From: Devosiaceae bacterium
GTDB taxonomy: Bacteria; Pseudomonadota; Alphaproteobacteria; Rhizobiales; Devosiaceae
NCBI GenBank assembly: GCA_021648375.1
Contig: JAKISW010000048.1
Coordinates: 1-17,232, forward strand
Direction: 5' to 3'
Length of the DNA stretch: 17,232 nt
Every line of letters starts with the position of its first letter. Within the stretch, counting starts at the first letter, position 1. The position numbers were made by a program, and so were the translations under genes. Below are positions 1-5,369 of this stretch, piece by piece. The notes beneath the pieces are model-generated. The model had not been told where the DNA came from. It saw nothing but the letters and a program-made list of their open reading frames with translations, and did not search any database.

Positions 1-132
1 CTTCCAGGTGCCAATCTGGGTTGGGTGCACGCCATACTTCTTCGACAGCTCCGCCATCGTCATTTCCTCACGGATCGCTTCAAGCGCAACTCTGGCCTTA
101 AAATCAGGCGAATGGTTCTTTCGTTTGGTCAT
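1..132 (-). CDS. IS3-family transposase OrfA, N-terminal part (cut by window edge)
   Basis: The first 44 codons of an IS3-family OrfA, the helix-turn-helix protein that recognises the element ends and is normally fused to the OrfB integrase by programmed frameshifting. The ATG is at 132-130 and the frame is open to base 1. The visible peptide carries the characteristic N-terminus with SPDFKARVALEAI at residues 8-20, followed by a helix-turn-helix region ending in KYGVHPTQIGTWK (residues 32-44). This is the usual start of the HTH_Tnp_1 type domain. The catalytic DDE half (OrfB) would lie to the left of the window, so I cannot tell whether the element is intact. The gene points away from the outer-membrane gene and the nuo operon. 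Confidence 0.85.
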   Translation of the reverse strand, partial: MTKRKNHSPDFKARVALEAIREEMTMAELSKKYGVHPTQIGTWK

Positions 133-207
133 TTTGAATCGTCTTTCTTATAAGTCGATCCACCTTAACTACTGGTACGAAATTGCGCGACCACCTCTGT
201 CAGGACA
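1..207 (-). mobile_element. 5' end of an IS3-family insertion sequence (partial)
   Basis: The left edge of the window cuts an insertion sequence that is read on the - strand. It contains the start of an IS3-type orfA and about 75 bases of non-coding DNA upstream of it. On the - strand, the sequence running inward from 207 begins TGTCCTGACAGAGGTGG. This starts with the 5'-TG typical of IS3-family termini, so I place the outer end at 207. The other terminus and the target duplication lie outside the window, so the exact end is an inference. Confidence 0.55.
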
Positions 208-592
208 GGTTCGCAAACCATCTACCACGCTCGGCCATTATATCTCTGGCAACATTCGCTTTTATTTCTTTGTGCTACTGATTTTGCAGGCACGTCCTGT
301 CTTTTGTTTCCTTGCTCTGCAAAGGTGGTTCGAACTTCGTCCCGAACATTACCGCCATTATCTAAGTTTTACATCAATTTCTAAAATGCGTTGGTTAAGG
401 ACCTATCGTTGGTTGGATCGTTGAGTATTTCGAAAATTCCATCAAATAGTCTCAATTTGATACAAAATTGCACTTCAGGGCCTGGTTTGTTGGTGTTTTG
501 CTTACCCTTGGGGGTGAAATTGGATTGAAAAATCAGGTTTTACTTGCCTTTTTGGCTCTTAAAGCGCTTTTTTGATGTTAAATTTACCATTC
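208..592. other. Gene-free stretch between the insertion sequence and the outer-membrane protein gene
   Basis: I find no gene here that I can support. A frame on the + strand is open up to 424, but it starts inside the insertion sequence and resembles no family I know. Two structures are visible. One is a 5-bp inverted repeat GTTCG (328-332) / CGAAC (343-347) with a 10-base loop. The other is a 10-bp perfect palindrome AAAGCGCTTT (561-570) just upstream of the outer-membrane protein gene. A poor sigma-70-like pair, TTGGCT (552-557) and ATGTTA (575-580) with 17-base spacing, flanks that palindrome and could be the promoter of the next gene. This is a weak match. Confidence 0.4.
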
Positions 593-606
593 AAAGGACA
601 AAGAAC

Positions 607-1137
607 ATGAAAACCTCCCATTCATTGATGCTCGGAATAGCTTCTGCCTTTATATTTGGTTCGGGAGCAGCAGTAGCCCAAAGCAATATCGCCTATGGAA
701 GCGGATATGGTTTTGAAGGATTTTATGCCGGGGTCCTGCTTGGCGGCACTTTTGATGGCACGTCTGCCTATCTTACGGCGCCTGATGTAAGCGCCATTAA
801 CCTTGGTTTGGCTGTCGGGGTGAACTTCTACCTTACCGAAAGCATTGTTGGTGGCCTTGAAGTTCAGGGCGGCGCAAATATTGGCGCAACAGCAACAACA
901 TTTGATGCTCTGGGTCTGGCAAGACTTGGCTTTGCCCCCGGTGATGACTTTATGGTTTATGGGGTTGCGGGTCTTGGTACGGTTGGCGCAACCGGCGTTT
1001 ATGCCTTTGGCGGTGGCGTTGAAGCTGCAGTAACACAGTCAGTTGCTGTAAGAGGCGAAATTCTTGGTCTTGGACAGTGGGGCGCTACGCCAAACGCTGT
1101 TAAGGCTACTGCGGGCGTTATCTGGCGTATGCAATAA
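607..1137 (+). CDS. Small outer-membrane beta-barrel protein with signal peptide
   Basis: A 176-residue secreted protein. Residues 1-24 form a Sec signal peptide: MKTS, a hydrophobic core, and an AVA cleavage site before Gln25. The mature part of about 150 residues is rich in Gly, Ala and alternating hydrophobic residues, arranged as short strands and tight Gly/Asn/Asp turns (for example GFYAGVLLGG at 39-48 and LGLAVGVNFYL). This fits an eight-stranded OmpA/OmpW/opacity-like barrel in the outer membrane. It ends in VIWRMQ, so the usual C-terminal Phe/Tyr is missing and Trp173 is the last aromatic. The frame extends upstream to 544, but I chose the ATG at 607 because AAAGGA (593-598) lies 8 bases before it and because the signal peptide begins there. 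The gene is monocistronic and ends in a strong terminator. The substrate or role is unknown. Confidence 0.75.
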   Translation: MKTSHSLMLGIASAFIFGSGAAVAQSNIAYGSGYGFEGFYAGVLLGGTFDGTSAYLTAPDVSAINLGLAVGVNFYLTESIVGGLEVQGGANIGATATTFDALGLARLGFAPGDDFMVYGVAGLGTVGATGVYAFGGGVEAAVTQSVAVRGEILGLGQWGATPNAVKATAGVIWRMQ

Positions 1138-1165
1138 TTTTACCCACATATTTATTAAAATATTG

Positions 1166-1193
1166 AAGGGGGCTGTCAAAGCCCTCTTTTTTT
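1166..1193 (+). terminator. Rho-independent terminator after the outer-membrane protein gene
   Basis: GGGGGCT (1168-1174) pairs with AGCCCTC (1180-1186) around a GTCAA loop, with one G-T wobble. The stem extends by two A-T pairs (1166-1167 with 1187-1188), and a run of seven T follows from 1187. It lies 29 bases after the stop codon and should isolate the nuo operon from upstream transcription. Confidence 0.9.
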
Positions 1194-1483
1194 ATGCGGG
1201 TTTGATATTATAGCGAAAAAATTAACGTATAAAAACCAAAATTTTGCACCAGGTTTTTCCAAAAGCCCTTGCAACGCAGTTGCCCCTGAGTTAAGCCGTT
1301 TGACAACATGATTTGCCACTGGATTCCCATGTATCATCTCATGTGTTCATCGATTTGTGCAGTTCAATAACTGTTGAAGTTTGACTGCCACTTGGTGACT
1401 GCCAACGCTTGGTGAATACCTTGGCTACTGCCTTGATGATTGCTAATGCTTGGCGAACTCAACTGGGGGAGCTGGCTTTTAGC
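1194..1483 (+). promoter_or_regulatory. Leader region of the nuo operon
   Basis: This 290-base region must hold the nuo promoter, because a terminator closes the gene upstream and no other break occurs until birA. The best -35 match is TTGACA at 1300-1305, but the -10 at the right distance (ATTCCC, 1323-1328) is poor, so I do not place a start site. Visible structures are as follows. There is a 7-bp inverted repeat AAAAACC (1231-1237) / GGTTTTT (1252-1258), and a small hairpin GCAAC-GCA-GTTGC (1271-1283). TTCAA (1363-1367) / TTGAA (1374-1378) form a short dyad. Degenerate direct repeats fill 1382-1457. Confidence 0.5.
1382..1457 (+). repeat. Cluster of short degenerate direct repeats in the nuoA leader
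   Basis: TGACTGCCA occurs at 1382-1390 and again at 1396-1404. CTTGGTGA occurs at 1391-1398 and 1408-1415. GCTTGGTGAA (1407-1416) recurs as GCTTGGCGAA at 1448-1457. CCAA and TTGG blocks also alternate (TTGG 1392-1395, CCAA 1402-1405, TTGG 1409-1412), so parts could fold as hairpins. The repeats lie in the untranslated leader directly before the nuoA ribosome-binding site. Confidence 0.55.
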
Positions 1484-1849
1484 ATGAATGAATTATTGTT
1501 GGGCTACTTACCAATCATAATATTTTTGGCGTTAAGCGCCGTTATCGGGCTGGCTTTGCTTGTTGCCCCGTTTGCAATTGCGGTGAAAAACCCTGACCCC
1601 GAAAAAGTATCGGCCTACGAATGTGGGTTTGACGCATTTGATGATGCAAGAATGAAATTTGACGTCAGATTTTATCTGGTGGCGATTCTCTTTATTATTT
1701 TTGATCTTGAAGTGGCGTTTTTGTTCCCCTGGGCAGTGGCGTTTAACTCTGTTGGCTGGCTTGGGTTTTGGTCAATGATGGCGTTTTTGGGCGTTTTGAC
1801 CATCGGCTTTATTTATGAGTGGAAAAAGGGTGCTTTGGAATGGGATTAG
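1484..1849 (+). CDS. nuoA: NADH-quinone oxidoreductase subunit A
   Basis: A membrane-arm subunit of complex I (121 residues), located next to the quinone site beside NuoH and NuoJ. Three transmembrane helices are visible at about residues 8-32, 63-85 and 92-112. The long loop between helices 1 and 2 carries the conserved block KVSAYECGFDAFDDARMKFD with Cys47, which in the family senses the active/deactive state. Helix 2 holds the conserved acidic pair in FDLEVAFLFPW (Asp74, Glu76). The C-terminus YEWKKGALEWD is typical. The frame is open upstream (an in-frame ATG at 1436, a TTG at 1409), but 1484 gives the family's usual length, and GGGGAG (1466-1471) lies 12 bases before it. It is the first gene of the operon and overlaps nuoB by 10 bases. 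Confidence 0.96.
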   Translation: MNELLLGYLPIIIFLALSAVIGLALLVAPFAIAVKNPDPEKVSAYECGFDAFDDARMKFDVRFYLVAILFIIFDLEVAFLFPWAVAFNSVGWLGFWSMMAFLGVLTIGFIYEWKKGALEWD

Positions 1850-2421
1850 ATGAAAATAACGCCACCCTGATTGCTCCGAAGCCAAAGGGTGTTATCGATC
1901 CTTCGACCGGTCTTCCGGTTGGTGCAATGGACCCGCAGTTTCTTGAAATCAACAATGAACTTGCAGACAAGGGTTTTTTGGTCACCAGTACCGATGAGCT
2001 AATCAACTGGGCCCGCACCGGTTCGCTGATGTGGATGTCATTTGGTCTTGCCTGTTGCGCGGTTGAAATGATGCAGATCGCCATGCCCCGTTATGATTGC
2101 GAGAGGTTTGGCTTTGCCCCACGTGGCTCTCCGCGCCAGTCTGATGTGATGATTATTTCGGGCACACTGACCAATAAGATGGCCCCTGCATTGCGCAAGG
2201 TTTACGATCAGATGCCGGAACCCAGATATGTGATTTCCATGGGCTCGTGCGCCAATGGCGGTGGCTATTACTATTATTCCTATTCAGTTGTGCGTGGATG
2301 CGATCGCATTGTTCCGGTTGATATTTATGTTCCCGGATGCCCGCCAACTGCCGAAGCCTTGTTATACGGGGTGTTGCTGCTGCAAAAGAAAATTCGCCGC
2401 ACCGGCACCATTGAAAGATAA
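1840..2421 (+). CDS. nuoB: NADH-quinone oxidoreductase subunit B (N2 cluster)
   Basis: Peripheral-arm subunit (193 residues) carrying the terminal [4Fe-4S] cluster N2, which passes electrons to quinone at the interface with NuoD. The four expected ligands are visible: the adjacent pair Cys72-Cys73 in FGLACCAVE, Cys137 in SMGSCANGG and Cys167 in VPGCPPT. The family block RYDCERFGFAPRGSPRQSD is present, as is the C-terminus LLLQKKIRRTGTIER. I chose the ATG at 1840 because it gives the usual MGL start and rhizobial length. The frame is open 21 bases further upstream, inside nuoA. The 10-base overlap with nuoA and AAAGGG at 1825-1830 suggest translational coupling. Confidence 0.97.
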   Translation: MGLDENNATLIAPKPKGVIDPSTGLPVGAMDPQFLEINNELADKGFLVTSTDELINWARTGSLMWMSFGLACCAVEMMQIAMPRYDCERFGFAPRGSPRQSDVMIISGTLTNKMAPALRKVYDQMPEPRYVISMGSCANGGGYYYYSYSVVRGCDRIVPVDIYVPGCPPTAEALLYGVLLLQKKIRRTGTIER

Positions 2422-2426
2422 ATCAG

Positions 2427-3056
2427 ATGTCAGATGACAGCTTGAACAGTTATGAAGATAAAACCGATGCCTTAAATGAAATCGGCGAATATCTGTCCCA
2501 AAAACTTCCAGAATCAATTTCTGAGTATTTTATTTCTTATGGTGATCTGAGCGTTGTGGTTCGCCGTGAAGATATTGTGGCCGTCATTCGTTTGTTGCGC
2601 GAGGATTTGCGGCTGCGCTTTATTTCTCTGGTTGATATTTGCGGGGTTGATTTTCCTGGCCGGGTGAAACGTTTTGAGGTGGTTTATCACTTGCTAAGCC
2701 CCACGAGAAACCTAAGGGTCCGCATCAAGGTTTCAACCGACGAAACTGATCCTGTCCCCTCAATTACCGAAGTTTTTGCCGGTGCCGTCTGGTATGAGCG
2801 TGAAGCCTATGACATGTTTGGCATTTTGTTTTCAGGGCACCCGGATTTGCGCCGTTTGCTGACTGATTATGGTTTTGATGGCTATCCATTGCGCAAAGAT
2901 TTTCCCACCACCGGCTATGTGGAATTGCGCTATGATGAAGAGCTCAGAAAAGTGGTTTATGAGCCGGTTAAACTGGCTCAGGAATTTCGCACATTTGATT
3001 ACCTTTCTCCATGGGAAGGCACCGAGTATGTGCTTCCGGGAGATGAAAAGGCGTGA
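2427..3056 (+). CDS. nuoC: NADH-quinone oxidoreductase subunit C (30 kDa)
   Basis: Peripheral-arm subunit of 209 residues without cofactors, packing against NuoD and helping to form the quinone-module scaffold. The family signature is present: FEVVYHLLS (83-91), a following strand RNLRVRIKV, then ERExYDMFG at 124-132, HPDLRRLL (138-145) and GYPLRKDFP (152-160). The tail FDYLSPWEGTEYVLPGDEKA is the usual alphaproteobacterial end. nuoC is a separate gene here, not fused to nuoD as in E. coli. It starts 5 bases after the nuoB stop with only a weak ribosome-binding site, so coupling to nuoB is likely. A 54-base gap to nuoD follows. Confidence 0.97.
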   Translation: MSDDSLNSYEDKTDALNEIGEYLSQKLPESISEYFISYGDLSVVVRREDIVAVIRLLREDLRLRFISLVDICGVDFPGRVKRFEVVYHLLSPTRNLRVRIKVSTDETDPVPSITEVFAGAVWYEREAYDMFGILFSGHPDLRRLLTDYGFDGYPLRKDFPTTGYVELRYDEELRKVVYEPVKLAQEFRTFDYLSPWEGTEYVLPGDEKA

Positions 3057-3111
3057 GAAATTTTTCAAAAAATTCCCGTCTGACTTTGATGCGTATTGGG
3101 GTGAAGAATAA
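3043..3111 (+). CDS. Possible 22-codon minicistron bridging nuoC and nuoD
   Basis: A short frame that starts at an ATG inside the end of nuoC (3043, just after a GGGAG run) and ends with TAA at 3109-3111, whose last base is the A of the nuoD ATG. The 22-residue product would be basic and aromatic at the start (MKRREKFFKKF) and acidic at the end (YWGEE). It resembles no protein I know. It may simply be a coupling device that carries ribosomes across the gap, or chance. Nothing here shows that it is translated. Confidence 0.15.
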   Translation: MKRREKFFKKFPSDFDAYWGEE

Positions 3112-4301
3112 TGTCTGAAGTCGAAGTTAGAAATTTTACTATTAACTTTGGCCCTCAGCACCCGGCGGCCCATGGTGTTTTGCGTTTGATTCTTGAGCTT
3201 GATGGCGAAATTGTTGAGCGTTGCGATCCCCATATTGGTCTTTTGCACCGGGGTACTGAAAAGCTGATTGAAAGCAAGACCTATCTTCAGGCTTTGCCAT
3301 ATTTTGACCGGCTTGATTATGTGGCCCCGATGAATCAGGAGCATGCTTTCTCCCTGACCATTGAAAAAATGCTAGATATTAAGGTTCCGCGCCGGGGGCA
3401 GTTGATCAGGGTGCTTTATTGCGAAATTGGGCGCATTCTCTCCCATATGCTCAACATTACTACGCAGGCACTTGATGTTGGCGCGCTTACTCCCCCGGTC
3501 TGGGGTTTTGAGGAGCGCGAAAAACTCCTGGTGTTTTATGAGCGTGCCTCGGGCAGCCGGTTTCACGCCGCCTATATTCGTCCCGGTGGTGTGCATCAGG
3601 ATTTAACGCAGGAATTAATTGATGATATCGAGGCTTTTTGCGATCCGTTTTTGAAGGTTTGCGACGATATTGAAGGGCTTTTGACCGAAAATCGTATTTT
3701 TAAACAGCGCAATGTGGATATCGGGGTGGTTTCCCTTGAAGACGCATGGAACTGGGGTTTTTCAGGAGTTATGGTGCGCGGTTCAGGCGCGGCCTGGGAT
3801 TTGCGAAAAAGCCAACCCTATGAATGTTATGAAGAGATGGATTTCGATATTCCGGTGGGTAAAAACGGCGATTGTTATGATCGTTATTTGCTTCGGATGG
3901 AAGAAATGCGCCAGTCCACCTCCATCATGCGCCAGTGCATCAAAAAGCTCAATGAGCCAGAGGGAAAAGGGCCAATCTCATCAACGGATGGCAAAATTGT
4001 TCCCCCAAAGCGCAATGAGATGAAGCAGTCCATGGAAGGTTTGATCCATCACTTCAAGCTCTATACTGAAGGGTATAAAGTGCCAGAGGGCGAGACCTAT
4101 ATGGCGGTGGAAGCACCAAAGGGTGAGTTCGGGGTTTATCTGGTTTCCGATGGTTCCAACAAACCCTATCGTTGTAAGATCAAGGCTCCAAGCTATGCCC
4201 ATCTTTCAGCCATGGATTTTTTAACCACCGGTCATCAGCTTGCCGATTGCTCGGCAATTTTGGGATCGCTTGATGTGGTTTTCGGGGAGATTGATCGCTA
4301 A
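3111..4301 (+). CDS. nuoD: NADH-quinone oxidoreductase subunit D (49 kDa, quinone site)
   Basis: Peripheral-arm subunit (396 residues, the normal length for the separate form) that forms most of the quinone-binding pocket with NuoB. It descends from the large subunit of [NiFe] hydrogenases. Visible motifs are NFGPQHPAAHGVLR (12-25), HIGLLHRGTEKLIE (41-54) and PYFDRLDY (63-70). His21 and Tyr70 match the His/Tyr pair that binds the quinone headgroup (49 residues apart, the same spacing as bovine His59/Tyr108). Later blocks include RGSGAAWDLRKSQPY, SMEGLIHHFKLYTEG and the C-terminal SLDVVFGEIDR. The start follows GGGGTGAAGAATA. The stop shares one base with the nuoE start (TAATG). Confidence 0.98.
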   Translation: MSEVEVRNFTINFGPQHPAAHGVLRLILELDGEIVERCDPHIGLLHRGTEKLIESKTYLQALPYFDRLDYVAPMNQEHAFSLTIEKMLDIKVPRRGQLIRVLYCEIGRILSHMLNITTQALDVGALTPPVWGFEEREKLLVFYERASGSRFHAAYIRPGGVHQDLTQELIDDIEAFCDPFLKVCDDIEGLLTENRIFKQRNVDIGVVSLEDAWNWGFSGVMVRGSGAAWDLRKSQPYECYEEMDFDIPVGKNGDCYDRYLLRMEEMRQSTSIMRQCIKKLNEPEGKGPISSTDGKIVPPKRNEMKQSMEGLIHHFKLYTEGYKVPEGETYMAVEAPKGEFGVYLVSDGSNKPYRCKIKAPSYAHLSAMDFLTTGHQLADCSAILGSLDVVFGEIDR

Positions 4302-5356
4302 TGTCTGACCGTAGTCTTGCCAGAGAAGCTTTGCAGCCAAAAAGTTTTGTCTTTGATAAAGAAAATGCTGCATGGGCCAAAACCCGCATTGCCCTTTATC
4401 CAAAGGGCCGCCAGCAATCAGCGGTAATTCCTTTGTTGATGCGTGTGCAGGATCAGGAAAACTGGATCAGCCGGGCAGCGATTGAAAAAATCGCCGATAT
4501 GCTGAAAATGCCCTATATTCGTGTGCTGGAAGTGGCGACATTTTACACTCAGTTTCAGCTAAAACCCGTTGGCACCCGCGCCCATATTCAGGTTTGTGGA
4601 ACAACTCCTTGCATGCTGCGTGGCGCTGAAGATTTGCGCGCGGTCTGTCAGAAAAAAATCAACGCCAATGCTCATCAGACCAATGCGAACGGCACTTTGA
4701 GTTGGGAAGAAGTGGAATGTTTAGGGGCCTGCGTTAATGCGCCAATGGTTGCCATCAGACATGATACTTATGAAGATTTGACCCCGGAACGGTTGGAAGA
4801 AATAATCGACGAGTTTGAAGCGGGCAGGGGGGATAAGGTAAAAACCGGCCCCCAGAATGGGCGCGATTTTTCAGCACCTATTACCGGGCAGACCACTTTG
4901 CTTGATTTGCCACAAATAAAGATAAAACCGAACGGCGCTGCAAAACCTGCAGCCAAAAAACAAACACCCAAAAAATCCGTTGCCAAACCTTCAGTTGTAA
5001 AAAAACAACCTGCAAAGCAGCCTGCTACAGGCAAGCCTGCAAAAGGAGCGCTTTTTGTTGCTCCATCTGGTGCGGCGGATGATCTTAAAATGATCTCAGG
5101 TGTTGGTCCGGTATTGGAGAAAAAACTAAACGCATTTGGCGTTACCCAATTCAAACAAGTGGCCAAATTCACCAAAAAAGAAATTGTAGATCTGGATGAT
5201 GCGCTTAGTTTCAAAGGCCGTATTGATCGTGATGAATGGGTAAAACAGGCCAAAGCTTTGGCCATCGGGCCGGATGAATATTTTAAGGTTTTTGGCAAAA
5301 CACCTAGTGTTAAAAAAGCCAGCGTCAAGACACCTAGTGTCAAGAAGTCGAAATAG
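4301..5356 (+). CDS. nuoE: NADH-quinone oxidoreductase subunit E (N1a cluster) with C-terminal helix-hairpin-helix extension
   Basis: Subunit of the NADH-oxidising module, with a thioredoxin-like fold holding the [2Fe-2S] cluster N1a. It has 351 residues, about twice the length of the E. coli protein. Residues 1-170 are the conserved core, with ATFYTQFQLKP (79-89) and the ligands Cys99, Cys104, Cys140 and Cys144 in VCGTTPC and ECLGAC. Residues about 207-250 are a Lys/Ala/Pro-rich linker. Residues 260-320 form a helix-hairpin-helix-like domain (DDLKMISGVGPVLEKKL, then FKGRIDRDEWVKQAKAL). From memory, this domain is common on NuoE, and on ribosomal protein L21, in rhizobia and relatives. Its role in complex I is not known to me. 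The tail repeats KTPSVKK twice. The gene overlaps nuoD by one base. Confidence 0.96.
   Translation: MSDRSLAREALQPKSFVFDKENAAWAKTRIALYPKGRQQSAVIPLLMRVQDQENWISRAAIEKIADMLKMPYIRVLEVATFYTQFQLKPVGTRAHIQVCGTTPCMLRGAEDLRAVCQKKINANAHQTNANGTLSWEEVECLGACVNAPMVAIRHDTYEDLTPERLEEIIDEFEAGRGDKVKTGPQNGRDFSAPITGQTTLLDLPQIKIKPNGAAKPAAKKQTPKKSVAKPSVVKKQPAKQPATGKPAKGALFVAPSGAADDLKMISGVGPVLEKKLNAFGVTQFKQVAKFTKKEIVDLDDALSFKGRIDRDEWVKQAKALAIGPDEYFKVFGKTPSVKKASVKTPSVKKSK
5301..5340 (+). repeat. Tandem repeat coding for the NuoE tail
   Basis: CACCTAGTGT occurs at 5301-5310 and again at 5331-5340, exactly 30 bases (10 codons) apart and in frame. The pair encodes the KTPSVKK motif twice at NuoE residues 333-339 and 343-349. 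The intervening codons also match loosely (AGCGTCAAG). This looks like a small internal duplication in a Lys-rich, low-constraint tail. Confidence 0.7.
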
Positions 5357-5369
5357 GGGATGAACAAAA

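Noticed and set aside
321..352. tRNA-like T-arm (GGTTCGAA) in the gene-free region
   Set aside because: No matching acceptor stem, D-arm or anticodon arm could be found on either strand.
8..424. 138-codon + strand frame at the left edge
   Set aside because: It starts inside the IS3 orfA on the opposite strand and ends in unrecognised sequence with no plausible ribosome-binding site or family signature.
544..606. Longer N-terminus for the outer-membrane protein
   Set aside because: The extra 21 residues would bury the signal peptide, and the ribosome-binding site fits the ATG at 607.
1271..1283. GCAAC/GTTGC hairpin as a terminator
   Set aside because: The stem is only 5 bp and no T run follows.
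1409..1483. N-terminally extended NuoA (TTG 1409 or ATG 1436)
   Set aside because: The extension has no counterpart in the family and no ribosome-binding site. It overlaps the repeat cluster.
2427..3111. Frameshifted NuoC with the 3043-3111 frame as its true C-terminus
   Set aside because: NuoC already ends with the normal LPGDEKA tail, so no missing sequence needs explaining.
2832..3344. 170-codon - strand frame across nuoC/nuoD
   Set aside because: It is antisense to two conserved genes with intact family motifs, and the translation looks like no known protein.
4768..5367. 199-codon - strand frame across nuoE
   Set aside because: It is a shadow of the NuoE coding frame. The Phe/Ala/Ser-rich translation reflects the Lys/Ala codons of the opposite strand.
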